DNA of 64,000 nt from Candidatus Absconditabacteria bacterium (GCA_028693445.1 JAQUVI010000005.1:62001-126000); one strand, 5' to 3'; shown: positions 44,075-55,778, numbered from the stretch's first letter. Numbers and translations are program-made. Notes: generated by a model not told the origin, from the sequence alone.

Positions 44075-44263
44075 ATGAAAAAAGAAAAATTTGAAACTCC
44101 TTTGAAAAGTCTTCCTAAACTCTTGTTTAAGAAAAACGCTGAAGAGTTTCTTAAGAAAGATAAGAAGGATAAACTTACTAGAGAGGATTTGGATGATTGG
44201 ATTGATTTGTTAAAATCTTTTACTAATTTTCTTAAATGGAGAAAAGAAGTTGAAGGCAATTAA
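44075..44263 (+). CDS. small charged protein
   Basis: 62 codons, ATG 44075 to TAA 44261. Lys/Glu/Asp-rich helices (KLTREDLDDWIDLLKSFTNF). It resembles in composition and layout the 49-residue product at 49876 (both end in a K-L-x-x-E-x-L ... SF ... KE helix). No known function. Confidence 0.5.
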   Translation: MKKEKFETPLKSLPKLLFKKNAEEFLKKDKKDKLTREDLDDWIDLLKSFTNFLKWRKEVEGN

Positions 44264-44339
44264 AGTATATGTATTTATTTGAAATTAATAAAGGAAAGGG
44301 TATGTTCTGAATATAATCATTTATATTTCTTTTTAAGAT

Positions 44340-45086
44340 ATGACTCATTTTAAACCTCTTAATCGGTTATTATTTGATATGTCGGTTTATCTTAAACCAG
44401 AACTTTTTAATAAGGAATGGATAGATAATGTTAAAATAGATAAGCCAAACATTCTAATGCTTAATAGATATAATGAGCTCGTTTCTGCTATAAATTGGAG
44501 CTTTAATAAGGTGTTGAAGTATAAACTCTATTTTGAAGAGTTTTATCCAAATTCTATTAATATTCCAGAATATGAGGCACTAGAATATCATATCCACTCT
44601 TATCTTGAAGATTTAACCATTTTAAAGAATAAAATTGAGGTTTTTTTAAATTCTCTGAAAACAGATATTAGTAAAGTAGCAGATAATAAAAAAGAAGTAG
44701 TTGTCCATTATAAAACCTTGGTAGTTAGAATAAACAAAATATTCAAGGGGGTAAAAGAAAGTAGAGACCCTCATCATCATAAGGGTTGAAAATTTCTTGA
44801 CGCTGATATAGTTGATGCCGAGGGGATGAGTATGATGACCAAATTTAATGAACTAATACCTGGGACTTTCGGTTCTGAGAGAATAGAACAAATGAATAAA
44901 AAAGCACAAGATGCTTTTAAATTAGCAAAAACCAAGAGAATAGCTCTAGCAATTGAGAATAATAGAAATATTTCTGATTTGATAGATGAGTTATTTTCGG
45001 GATTGAGACAAAATATTTATAAGTTATTGAACATTAAGCCAATGGAAGAATTCCTTGCTAAGAAATCTAAAGACATAATCAAATAG
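44340..45086 (+). CDS. hypothetical helical protein
   Basis: 248 codons, ATG 44340 to TAG 45084. One UGA-Gly after RDPHHHKG. All-helical with regular Leu/Ile heptads; LKSLKTDISKV-like amphipathic helices suggest a bundle. No signal peptide or membrane segment, family unknown. Island cargo. Confidence 0.65.
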
Positions 45087-45089
45087 TCT

Positions 45090-45117
45090 TCTAATAAGAG
45101 TGGGTAATGTAAACTAT
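45090..45117 (+). repeat. 28-base direct repeat, copy 2
   Basis: TCTAATAAGAGTGGGTAATG + TAAACTAT, 23 of 28 identical to 42850-42877, directly after the stop of the gene at 44340. Confidence 0.65.
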
Positions 45118-45214
45118 TAACCCATCTAGGATGAATTAATTTTTAAAGAGTTGTCTTGAATTTTTATAGTAATAGACTATGTTTATATGGTATTTATTCT
45201 TTATGCGGATTATT

Positions 45215-46141
45215 ATGTTTAAAAAACTTTTGAATTCTTTAAAAGCACAAAAGGTTAGTTATTCGGGTGTAGTAAAACATAATGAGCAAAATTATGAGTG
45301 AGCTATTGAAGATTATAATAAGGCAATAGAATTAAATCCAAAATTTGCTATAGCTTATTATAATAGAGGCTTGGTAAAGCAAACTCAACAAGACTATGAG
45401 TGAGCTATTGAAGATTATGATAAGGCAATAGAGTTAAATCCTAAATTTGCTATGGCTTATTATAATAAGTGATTGGTAAAACACACCCAACAAGAATACG
45501 AATGAGCTATTGGAGATTATGATAAGGCAATAGAATTAAACCCAAAACTTGCTATAGCTTATTACAATAAAGGGAAAATAAATTTTTATTTTGAACGCTA
45601 TGAGTGAGCTATTGAAGATTATGATAAGGCAATTAAATTAGATTCGACAGATTTCGCTGCATATTCTAGTAGAGGAGAATCAAAATATCATTTAGAAGAC
45701 TATGAGTGAGCTATTGAAGATTATGATAAAGCATTATATATAAACCCTAATAACGATAGCGATTATTATAATAGAGGTTTGGTAAAGCAAACTCAACAAG
45801 ACTATCAGTGAGCTATTGAAGATTATAATAAGGCAATAGAGTTAAACAAAACAAACTTTAAAGCATATTACAATAGATGAAAACTATATTTGGATTTGAA
45901 GGATTATAAAAACACTATAAAAGACTTTAATATTGCAATCAAAATAAATTCGAAAGATATAGAAATTATGGGAGCTTATTATAATAGGGGTATGGCAAAA
46001 GATGGTTTAAAAGACTACAAATGAGCTATTGAAGATTATGATAAGGCAATTGCATTAGACCCTAAAAATATCTGGATTTCTGAACTTAAAAAAGCTAAAA
46101 AGATATCGAAGGAGAAAGAACAAAAGAAAAGCCTTTCATAG
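45215..46141 (+). CDS. tetratricopeptide-repeat protein
   Basis: 308 codons from ATG 45215 (a second in-frame ATG at 45203) to TAG 46139. About eight TPR units of 34 residues with the consensus YEGAIEDYDKAIELNPKFA + AYYNRG. The Gly at the start of helix A is UGA in almost every unit, which alone shows the codon's meaning. No signal peptide: a cytoplasmic adaptor by inference. The high similarity between units shows recent duplication. Confidence 0.88.
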
Positions 46142-46203
46142 AGGCGGAATATCTTAGAGATACTGTATTCTTTCTGTGTTTTTATTGATTTACATAAATA
46201 ACT

Positions 46204-47334
46204 ATGTATTGGCAAACTATAATTTCATTTTTTTGAGGATTTTTTTTATGAAAATATTTTGCTAAGGTTAAAAAAAAGAAATATAATAATGATTTAAATT
46301 TAGTATATGAAATTAATCGTCGAATAACCGATATTCAATTTAAATTATTATTTGCAGATATTTGTTGAATAAAAACATCTGCTAAAGATTTAGATAAAAA
46401 CATAAAACATCATATAGATAAGTTTATAGCTCGATGATGAAAAACATATAAAAAGTCATTAGAAGATATTACAAAAAGCAATAACCATAAAGATATTTAT
46501 GAAGCATTTTTATTTGATAACGAATATGGTTTTTTTGACAAAAGCTTATCAGATTCAAAGAACTTCCCTAAAATTAAGTTCTTATCATTAGATTTATATG
46601 ATAAACTTTATAGTTGATTTGAAAAAACTGGCGTTGAAGATTATTATGGTGCTCAAGAAATTCACAATCAAAGACGTCATCTCCTAAAAGAATGAATATA
46701 TACTGATTATAGAAAATACAATGAATTTTGTTCTTATTATCCGGTTAACAGACGAGATAGCTTCCTCGATAAATTATTTGAATCTAAATATCCTTTTTAT
46801 GATATTAAAGTTAAATCTCACTACATTGCTGGTCGAGGTAATCTACTAAGAGACTTCATTCGAAGTGATAATGAAAAAATAAGAGAATATAGAAAAGATT
46901 ATAATGAGCATTTTACGATATTCAAAGACTTCTGCGACGACTTTGGAAAGGATTTCGTATTAAGACAGTGTTTATGAATTTCCTATGGTAAACAACATTT
47001 TAGTAAAGATGAAATTAAACATATAAATCTTTGGATAGATTTAGATATTTCTAATGTTGTTAATATTGTAAAACAACGAATATCTCAAATACCAATGACA
47101 TTAAGTAATGAACAGAAAGAAACATATATAAAACAATTAGAAGACAACCTATATACAATATTTTCTGATGATAAAGATATACTACTGACAAACAATAACG
47201 AATCTCCTATAAAAGCTCGATTTGATTCAAGTGATTCTCGAGAAATAAACATTGTATTTAATACAAAATATATAAACTATTATTTTAATTTTGATGTCTA
47301 TTTGTTTCTCAAAAACATAAATAGAAAATACTAA
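46204..47334 (+). CDS. membrane-anchored hypothetical protein
   Basis: 376 codons, ATG 46204 to TAA 47332. One N-terminal hydrophobic helix (WQTIISFFGGFFLGKYFA), a Lys-rich stop-transfer, then about 340 soluble residues rich in Asp, Lys, Asn, Phe and Tyr. CGA is unusually frequent here (about eight). No family recognised. Two terminator hairpins close the unit. Confidence 0.65.
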
Positions 47335-47341
47335 ACTTTTT

Positions 47342-47370
47342 TAGTAGACACAATTCAATTGTGTCTACTA
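47342..47370. terminator. long perfect hairpin
   Basis: TAGTAGACACAATT-C-AATTGTGTCTACTA: 14-bp perfect stem with a one-base centre, extendable by flanking T/A. It begins eight bases after the stop of the preceding gene. Its dyad could also be a protein-binding site. Confidence 0.6.
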
Positions 47371-47376
47371 AAATAC

Positions 47377-47404
47377 AAGACTAGGCTTATTACCTAGTCT
47401 TTTT
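47377..47404 (+). terminator. rho-independent terminator
   Basis: AAGACTAGG-CTTATTA-CCTAGTCTT followed by TTTT on the plus strand. Ends the operon that includes the gene at 46204. Confidence 0.85.
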
Positions 47405-47477
47405 GCTATTGATTTTTGGTATCATATCGTTAATAGTAGACTAAAGATATATATTTACTTATTAAGTCTATCAAAAT

Positions 47478-48068
47478 ATGCAGTTTGTCGAACCGATAAG
47501 AGATATAAAGAAAGTGACTCAGATTAAGAATATGTTGAGGGGAGAAAATAAGATTAGAGATTTGCTTCTCTTTGAATTGGGAATCAATTCAGCTCTAAGA
47601 ATCTCAGATTTATTGGGAATACAAGTAAAAGACCTATTTGATGAACAAGGGAATATAAACGGTTTCTTTGATATTAAAGAGGATAAGACCAATAAAACGA
47701 ATAGAATCACACTTACGCCCAAAGTCCAAGAGACACTGAAACAATACAAGGAAACATATTCTTTCATTATTGATAAGCCAGATTTCTATGTATTTTTTCA
47801 TAGCAAAAGGAGTCCAAAGGGAGAGAAACACATAGATAGGAAGCAAGCACGAAAAATGATTCATCAATGGTGCGTTGATGTATGACTAAAGGGTAACTTT
47901 TGAGGGCATACATTAAGAAAGACTTGGGGGTATCAAGCAAGGCTAAACGCTATTCCTTTGGAGATAATACAGCACAAATTGAATCATAGCTCATTGGCAG
48001 TGACTCAGAGATATCTTGGGATAACAGCAGATGAGATAGCAGATGCTTGTAATAAACTAGATTTATAA
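47478..48068 (+). CDS. tyrosine recombinase, catalytic domain only
   Basis: 196 codons, ATG 47478 to TAA 48066. Catalytic set present: Arg in NSALRISDLL, HTLRKTWGY (His, Arg), LNHSS (His) and the Tyr in VTQRYLGI. No N-terminal core-binding domain, so a short integrase of the kind found on phages and plasmids. It may serve plasmid-like or cassette recombination within the island rather than integration, since two serine recombinases are also present. Confidence 0.88.
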
Positions 48069-48093
48069 AAGATTTATTCATTAATTATAAAAG

Positions 48094-48588
48094 ATGACAA
48101 AAGGTCAAAATTTCAAATGAAAAAAGCCGACAAATACCCCTAAATGACCTAGCACTCAAGCTCAGGTTGATTTGAGAATAGCTGAGGTTTGAAAACTTCT
48201 TATGCAGGGGTATCAAAGATTTGAAATTGTTTCTATTATTCAAGAGAAATATTCTATCAGTTCACAACAAATAGATAGATATATAAAAAAGGTAACAGAG
48301 AGAATAAGAGAGTATAATAGTGAAAATTTAGATGATGATATAGCTTTAACCGAATCAATGATATCTGATATTTATAGATGTGCTAGGGAAGAAAAAAAAC
48401 GAGGTAGTGCACTTAGAGCCTTGAAGTTAAAAATGGAACTGAAATGATTACAAGTACCAAGAAGAATGGATACTCCATGATGACTTTGTATAAGAGAAGA
48501 AGATTTGATTGAATACGGGGATGATTTACTCAATTCCGAAGAAAAGAAAATGGTTCAAGATATTACGGGATTGAAGGATTTATATTAG
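48094..48588 (+). CDS. terminase-small-subunit-like HTH protein
   Basis: 164 codons, ATG 48094 to TAG 48586. A basic N-terminus (GKKPTNTPKGP), helix-turn-helix EIVSIIQEKYSISSQQIDRY, and GSALRALKLKMELKGL, the end-helix pattern of phage terminase small subunits. No large subunit follows, so it may be a remnant or a stand-alone DNA-binding protein. Weak match; other HTH families are possible. Confidence 0.55.
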
Positions 48589-48643
48589 AAAAGCAGTGTT
48601 AATCTATAGAAAATGGGTTCGTTTTATAAAATAAACTATAATT

Positions 48644-49657
48644 ATGACAAATGCACCAACAAGACATCATACAATACCATGTTCGTATTTACGATGATTT
48701 TCTCAAAATCTTCAATGAAGGGATAGTATGCTTTGGGTTTATGATGTTCACACACAAAAAATAAGAGAAGATAAAGTAGATAATTTCTGATGGTCTAGGG
48801 ATTTTTATACAATAGAAGATGGGTCTTGAAATAAAATTTATTCTATAGAAGAGTTTCTTTGAGAAAATATAGATAATGTAAATAAAATTATTGAAAAGAT
48901 AGATAATAAGAATTCACTTACAGACGATGAAATTGCTAAGTTGGCTTTATTTATATCATTTCAAGAGTTAAGGACTCCCAATAGGTTTAATCGGAATAAT
49001 AGCAATGAATTAGATGTTATAAAAATGTCTTTGAGAGAGATTTTTTACCATTGCGAAACAAAAGAGGAAAGAGCTAAATCGTTAAATAATACTCTAAAAG
49101 AATACTTTCCAACATCAGATATGATTGGTAAGGAAGAAGAAATTATTGAAAAATACGAGAAATGAGAAGAAATATCGTGCAATAATCAGTTGTCTAACAT
49201 AAAACAAATGCTCATGTTTGGACATGAAATAGCAGACTGGCTTTTGAGTCGTGCTTGGGTTATTATTCATAATGACAATGATAATTTTATAATTTCTGAT
49301 TACCCAATTTATTTGGAATGAGATTGGGAAGGTCCTTTCGGTGTTTGATTTGGTACTGCAAAGACAATCTGATTCCCATTATCAAAAAAGTCTTATTTGA
49401 TGATGACTTATGATTTCAAAATAAATGATATAAAAGTAGAAAAACAATATACGGTAAAAAATGTATATCAAAACACAGAAGATGTATTGGGCGAAGAAGA
49501 TGCAAAAGGCCTTATAAATGGGTTTAACTACCAAACTTGTTGGTGTACGAACAGAAATATAGCAGGGAATGATAAAGATTATTTATTGAAAATTATTGCA
49601 GATGTAGACCAAGCAGATAAAAAACATTTAGGAAAATGTAATAAATCGAATGATTAA
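48644..49657 (+). CDS. DUF4238-like protein
   Basis: 337 codons, ATG 48644 to TAA 49655. HHTIPCSYL-x-GF near the start and a middle NFGWSRDFYTIED, then LALFISFQELRTPNRF, are characteristic of DUF4238. The x is CGA, where Arg is usual in the family; this is a second exception to CGA=Trp, or a true substitution. DUF4238 genes occur in defence and mobile contexts; the activity is unknown. Cytoplasmic. Confidence 0.72.
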
Positions 49658-49875
49658 AATCTGATTTATTTTATTGAAAACGGAAAAAATATTATTATTT
49701 CTAATGTATTTTATCTAAACGATTTTATTTCTTACAACATATGGTGCGTCTTTGAGCAGATGTAAAAAAACTAATGCCACTATATATTGGAAAATAGTTC
49801 TCCGCAGACCGTTGACTGCGTTAAAAAAGAGATGTTAGGGATTCTACGTAGTAATTGAGTGTAATTACTTACATT
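49658..49875. other. 218-bp intergenic region
   Basis: A/T-rich with a short G/C patch around 49800-49830 (CCGCAGACCGTTGACTGCG). No gene. Nothing further recognised. Confidence 0.4.
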
Positions 49876-50025
49876 ATGAAACAATTAATCAATGCGTCTT
49901 GATTGAAAAAAAAGAAGGAAATTTCTACTCCTAAGAAGGAAAAAAAATCAAAATTGTCTGATGAATGATTGAAGAGTCTATTAGAGTCTTTTAATAGAGT
50001 AAAGAAAGAACTCCCTATACTGTAG
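49876..50025 (+). CDS. 49-residue charged protein
   Basis: ATG 49876 to TAG 50023; two UGA-Gly codons (ASGLKK, DEGLKS), which argue that it is translated. Lys-rich with a C-terminal amphipathic helix SLLESFNRVKKEL. Short for standard gene callers. It lies 68 bases before the first serine recombinase and may be its accessory factor. Confidence 0.5.
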
Positions 50026-50092
50026 AAATAAGAAATTGAAAAAGAATTGTGTTTGGATATAGTTACAATAACTTTATCTATATTTTTTTACG

Positions 50093-51727
50093 ATGAAAAA
50101 GAAATATTTTCTTTATACTAGAGTCTCAAATGATGAGTACGAAAAAAGTATAGGTAATCAAAAGGATATTCTTGAAAAGATAGCCAGAGAGAAGACTATT
50201 TTTGAGCAGATTGTGACTCCATATTATGAGGAGCATAGAGGTTGAAGTGTCGCTTGAGATAGACCTTTGTTTGAGGATATGATATGAAAACTTGAAAATG
50301 ATATGAAAGAGGCAGGGAAAAGTGTGGATAAGAGAAAATATTGATGAATTTTGTTTTTCAAAATAGATAGACTAGCTAGAAATGATAAGGATTTTGAAAG
50401 ATTACTTAGGTTGTTGGACGCATGATATGAATTTATAAGTGCTACGGAAACTATCGAAAACACACCTACTGGTAGACTACTTTTTAGAATGTTGTCTTCT
50501 TTCGCTGTTTATGAAAGTGAAAAATTAAGTAATAGGCAAAGTATTGCCAAAATCCATAATCTTATTTTACAAAAATTTGATAGCCTTTGAGGAGATATGA
50601 TAATATTTGGTTACGAATTGGATAAGGATAAAAAAGTTCAGATAAATACTAAACAATCTAATATAATTTCCAGAGCCTATGATTTATTTATAGAAAGCAA
50701 CTGAAAGATTTCATATAAAAATCTATTTGAAAAGTTAAATAAAGAAAGTAATTGAGAACTTATAAAATATATAAAAGAAAAGTGAAAAACAACACCAGAA
50801 AAATTTATTAGAAATATCATCATAAATGAGACAGCCTTCCAATATAATGGATATATAGAGATTAATATAGGAGTTAATGATGAATTGATAAAAAACTACA
50901 TAGATACAGTAACTGAGAAAAAATATGATAAATATTGATTTGTTATAGAGTGAGATTGTAAGATAGGAGGCAAGGTTAAGTTTGTCTATTTTTTGGATGA
51001 GTTGATGATAATCCCAGATTTTATATATAAAGAGAAAGAAATTATTATAAAACAAAGAGAATTTGAGAGAAAGCCTATTGATGGAAAGAAGGCTTTATTT
51101 GAAGGAATTCTTTACATTAAAAACAACTCTGAATTATATGAATTTTCTTGAAAGCCTGAGCAAAAGAAATGATTATATAATAATTATAGAAGGAAAGTCG
51201 GAGATGAAACATTTAACATTTCGGAGAAAAAGATAGATGATACAATCATCAATTCTAAGAAAGTACCAGTTATATTACATAATCTTCAGTCTCATCTTGT
51301 AGAAATTAAAAATCTATTGTTAGCTGGTAATAAAGTTAATATTTCAAAGGAACTAAAGAAGCTAACTGTTACCAATAATCTTTATAAGTGAGCTAAAGAT
51401 AGATATGCTTCATTATTAGAAATGACAAATGGAGATATAGAACAAAATACAAAGCTTTTCAAAAGATATTCTGATTTAGAAAAATCAGTTAATGATAAAT
51501 TACATTCTTTAGAACAAGACTCTATTTACGAAATTGAGAAATATTTAGAGATAATGAGGATAGAGGATTTAGGTAATCAGTCTAGTTTAATGAAAAGACT
51601 GGTCTATATTTCTCTTTTTGAAAAAATAGCTTATGAGCCCTTGGAGAAAGATAAGTTTAGAATAATTCTATATCCTTTTACCTTCTTGTCTGAATTTCTA
51701 TGACTAGCAAATGAGATTGTTATATAG
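50093..51727 (+). CDS. large serine recombinase 1
   Basis: 544 codons, ATG 50093 to TAG 51725. Resolvase domain: FLYTRVSNDE with the nucleophile Ser, IDRLARNDKDF, TIENTPTGRLLFRMLSSFAV. A recombinase domain and a long Lys/Glu-rich helical region follow. The second recombinase starts 28 bases before this stop, so the two overlap and are probably translationally coupled. UGA encodes Gly in the conserved EEHRGGSVAG segment. Confidence 0.88.
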
Positions 51728-53292
51728 CCTATGTTCGTGTGAGTTCCTATGAACAAGCGGAAAGGAATTTGAGTGTCCCTTCCCAAATAGACCAAATACA
51801 GAACTATGCCAAGCAGTCCTGAATTTTGATAAGCAAGATTTATAAAGATGAAGGTCATAGTGCATATAAAGGTAATAGACCCGCTTTCAATCAAATGCTC
51901 AAGGACGTTAAGCATAATAAGACGTGGAGAGGATTAGTCGTATTCAAATTTGATAGACTAAGCAGGAATTTAGAGGATTTTATCAAGTTGGAAAAGATAC
52001 TAAAAGACCATACTATGGACTTAGTTTCTGTGACTGAGCCTATGCTCAACAACTATCTAGGAAAATATATGGTTCGTGATATGCAGAATAGAGCTATCCT
52101 ATATTCTGAAGAGCTTAGTTTTAGAGTAAAACTTGGTTTTAGAAAGAAAATGCAGATGGGTGGCTATATAGGTGGGCACGCTCCTTATGGCTTGAAGTGT
52201 GTAAATGGATATATTCTTCCTGATGATGAAAAGGCAGAAATAGTTTCCTTTGTCTTTGAAAACTATGCTACTGGATATTTTGGATTCAAGACTTTAGCAG
52301 GATTGGTAAGAAAAACCTTCAAACTAAAAATCTTTACTCACGCTAGAGTAGAGCATATTATAGATAGTTCAATGTATTGTGGATATAAGACCAAGGAATG
52401 GAATCTTTCTAACTCTGAATATGTTTTCTGGGGCTATGATAAGCCTTGAAAGTATACCGAAGTTTATCAAATGAAATATATAACTCCTATTATTACTAAA
52501 GAGCTCTACGATAAATGCCAAATAATTAGAGAAAAAAATAATGTATGCAAGGTGGAGAGGTCTGGGACGGCTAAATTTCCTAAGATATTCCAATGTGTAT
52601 GCGGAAGAAATCTCAAAAGGGATGATAAAAAGGGGCATAGGTACTTTGGATGCACCAAACAGATGAATAACGTTTTTAGCGTAAAATGTACTCAAGGGTA
52701 TACTAATTTTAACGTCCTTGAGCCTCAGTTCAAGAATCTATTATCAAGAATCCTTTTAACAAGCAATATTAGAGAAAAGATAATCAAAGAGACAGAAACA
52801 AGAATGTCCGCAACTGAGGGGCAGAGAAATGAACAGCTTCTATGTAAGTTAAAAGAATATGAACAGGTACAGAGTAAAATATCAGACATAACAAATAGCT
52901 ATACTGCCTGAAGAATAGAGCAGGAAACCTTTGAATTGACTCTCAAAGGGGTTGGTGCTAAAGTTGCGAACCTAAAAACTGATATATCTCTTCTACAAGA
53001 TACTAAACAAACTACGGAAGCAGGTCAAAAAGTTATTAGGTTTATGAATATCTTAGAAACATATGAGCAAAAGCTCAATTCAAAGGATAAAAACGAAAAA
53101 AGTTCGCAACTGTTTCCCATTCTTTTTAAGGGGGTTGCGAACCTTATTATAGACCGTTGAAACATTAGGTCTCATCAACTATATAAGCCTTTCGATATTC
53201 TCGAAAAGAGCGATAATTTACAATGGCGGAAGATGGGGGATTCGAACCCCCGGTACCTTGCGGTACACACCGTTTCCAACGGTGCTCGTTAA
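51700..53292 (+). CDS. large serine recombinase 2, reading into tRNA-Ser
   Basis: 530 codons, ATG 51700 to TAA 53290. Resolvase domain YVRVSSYEQAERNLSVPSQ with the nucleophile Ser, FKFDRLSRNLEDF, a recombinase domain, a zinc ribbon (CVCGRN ... GCTKQ) and a coiled coil. At UGA 53158 the standard code would stop; with UGA=Gly the frame continues through GNIRSHQLYKPFD and WRKMGDSNPRYLAVHTVSN, the last part being translated from the opposite strand of the tRNA-Ser gene. This WRKMGDSNPR ending is a known mark of recombinases integrated at tRNA 3' ends. Confidence 0.85.
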
Positions 53293-53311
53293 ACCGCTCT
53301 GACAACCTTCC
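53227..53311 (-). tRNA. tRNA-Ser(GGA)
   Basis: 85 bases on the minus strand with long variable arm; CCA encoded at 53224-53226. Acceptor GGAAGGT/ATCTTCC, anticodon loop TTGGAAA (anticodon GGA, reads UCC/UCU), variable arm GTACCGCAAGGTAC, T arm GGGGG-TTCGAAT-CCCCC. Its 3' part overlaps the end of the recombinase gene on the other strand and is the likely attachment site of the island. Confidence 0.95.
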
Positions 53312-53363
53312 TTTTGATTGTGGTTATTGTGTAGGGAAAAGGTGTGATTTTTCAAGAAAAAAT

Positions 53364-53392
53364 AAAAAACCCCTATAATTGAGAGGTTTTTT
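53364..53392. terminator. bidirectional terminator-like hairpin
   Basis: AAAAAACCCCT / AGAGGTTTTTT with one mismatch. On the minus strand it lies about 60 bases after the copA stop and ends the copper operon; on the plus strand it could end read-through from the recombinase. Confidence 0.7.
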
Positions 53393-53453
53393 ATCTTTGT
53401 ATGTAATGAAATGGTATAGCTTTCGACTTTAACTGGCAAAGTAGTAATAGTTA

Positions 53454-55778
53454 TTATTTACTTATTTTGGCAAAATTCCAAAAGAGAAGAAGGAAAAAAA
53501 TTGTCATAATAATTGGTGCTATGATTGATAACCAGTTTTTCTTTTTTGGATGAAAGAATTTGAGGAGTAATGAATTTATAACAACTGAAACTGAGCTCAT
53601 TGCCATAGCTAACCCTGCAAACTCTGGTTTGAGTGTGATTCCTCGTACAGCGAGTGCCCCGCCTGCTATAGGTATTCACATGCTGTTATACAAGAGCGCA
53701 AAGAACATATTTTGTCTGATTTTTCAAACCGTTTCTTTGCTGAGTTTGATGGCGGTGAGGACATCTGAGATATCGTTTTTCATAATAACTACTCCGCCAG
53801 CTTCTATCGCGACATCGGTTCATGAGCCCATGGCGATTCCTACATCAGCTTGTGTAAGGGCTGGGGCGTCATTGATTCCATCTCCTACCATGACAACTTT
53901 CCAGCCCTGTGTCTGTAATTCTTTTACTTTTGATGCTTTATGCTCTGGTAATACTTGTGCAAAAACGTTTGTTATTCCTACTTGTTCAGCTATTGCTTGT
54001 GCTGTTTTTTGATTGTCTCCGGTGATCATATATGTCTTGATTCCTCGTTTTTGTAAGGTTTTGATAGCTGCTGCTGAATTTTCTTTGATTGTATCTGCAA
54101 CGGCAATTGTTCCTATCATTTCTTTGTCTGTTGCTATCAACATAACTGTCTTACCTTGTCATTCCATGTGTTCTATTTCGTTGAGGTTTTCTAGTTGTAT
54201 TTTGTTTTCTTGTAGTAAGATTTTGGTTCAGCAATAAAAAATCTGGTTATTTATTTTTCATTTTACTCCTTTTCCTGGGATAGCTTGGAAATCGTGGATT
54301 GTTTGTATTTCTGTATTTTGGGATTGTCCATAATTGACTATAGCTTCCGCTAATGGATGTTCAGATTTGATTTCTAAGCTTGTTGTTATACTTATGATTT
54401 GTTCTTTGGTATAATTGTTTGAAGTTGTGATGTTTGTTACTGTTGGTTTTCATTCGGTAATTGTACCTGTTTTGTCAAAAATGATAGTGTCTATTTTACA
54501 TAGGGCTTCCAATGGTTCTCATCCTTTGATTAAGATTCATTTTTCGGCTCATTTCCCTGTTCCTACCATGATCGCTGTTGGTGTGGCGAGTCAAAGTGCA
54601 CATGGACAAGCGATAACTATTACTGCTGAAAAATAAAGAAATGCGGTTTCGAATGATGCTCAACCTACGGTTAGCCGAAGCGCAAATACGATGATAGCTA
54701 TTCCGATAACTACGGGCACAAAGATTCCAGATACTTTGTCTGCGAAACCTTGTATAGGTGCCTTTGATCCTTGCGCTTCTTGAATCAATTTGATAATTTG
54801 CGCAAGAGCTGTTTCATCTCATATTTTGGTGGCTTTCATTTCAAAACTTCATAATTTATTTATTGTTCATCCAAAAATCTTTGAATCGATGGTTTTTTCT
54901 ACAGGTAAACTTTCTCAGGTTAGCATTGATTCATCGATGCTTGAGTGTCATAATATAAGGATTCCATCTACAGGTACTTTTTCTCCAGGTTTAACTAAAA
55001 TAATATCTCCTTTTTTTACTTGTTCTATTGGAATTTCCTTGAATAAATCGTTTTGTTTGATTCTTGCAGTTTTGGGTGCAAGGTTCATTAGTTTTGCGAT
55101 AGCCTGTGATGTTGATCCTTTGGCTTTTGCTTCCAAATATTTTCATAAAACAACAAACATAATTAATAATCCTGCTACTTCAAAATATATTCCTGGAATC
55201 ATCATTCAATCAAGTCATATTATTGATTGTTTTTCGTATATAAATATTGCAAGATGATAGAGACTATATATATATGCAACTCATGTACCAATAGCTATTA
55301 GGCTGTACATATTGAATGTCTTCATTTTGAGAGCAGATCGAGCTCCTTTGAAAAAGTCCGATCATATGATAAATAATATGGGTGTAGTACATACAAAAGA
55401 TATTAAAGCTGCCCATGGCATTATACTTTCTTTCCATGGGAGTATTCAAGGTAAAAGATCGTAGAACATAAATATAATCATAGGTATACTCAATAAAAAA
55501 GCAGACCAGAATTTTTTCTTTCGATAGTTTGTTTCTTTGTTTCTTTTGTCCATTTCATTTGTTTGTTTGTCTTGAAGTTTTCATTTATATCCAGCTTTGT
55601 TGATAAGTTCTATTAAAGTGTTTTCTATGCCCTCATTGGCTTTGATAACTGCTTGTGAAGATGAGAAATTTACATTAGCTTCTTGTACTCAATCGGTTTT
55701 TTTGAGGGTATTTTCTATAAAAAGAGCACAAGAAGAACAGTGCATTCATTCTATATCTATGTTTATAAGTTTAGTCAT
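53454..55778 (-). CDS. copA: copper-exporting P1B-type ATPase
   Basis: 774 codons, ATG 55778 to TAA 53454-53456. One N-terminal heavy-metal domain (GMHCSSCA), eight-helix membrane part, phosphatase motif TGES, the metal site CPCALGLATPT, phosphorylation site DKTGTIT, HPLAEA and MVGDGINDAPAL. CPC indicates Cu(I) export. One helix reads IIVFALWLTVG with Trp from CGG (54675-54677), a usual Trp position. It ends the csoR operon. Confidence 0.95.

Larger units (their letters stand above)
42660..53226. mobile_element. integrated accessory island next to tRNA-Ser
   Basis: The block from the antitoxin to the second serine recombinase carries only accessory functions: toxin-antitoxin pair, TPR protein, tyrosine recombinase, terminase-small-subunit-like protein, DUF4238 protein and two serine recombinases. 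The right edge is the 3' end of tRNA-Ser(GGA), a classic integration site. The left edge is uncertain: I found no second copy of the tRNA 3' end in the window. UGA=Gly is used throughout, so it is adapted to the host code. No capsid, portal or conjugation genes are seen; it is an integrative genomic island or a phage remnant. Confidence 0.6.

Noticed and set aside
53560-55257. Plus-strand ORFs of about 150 codons inside copA
   Set aside because: Antisense of conserved ATPase motifs; composition mirrors the reverse strand.
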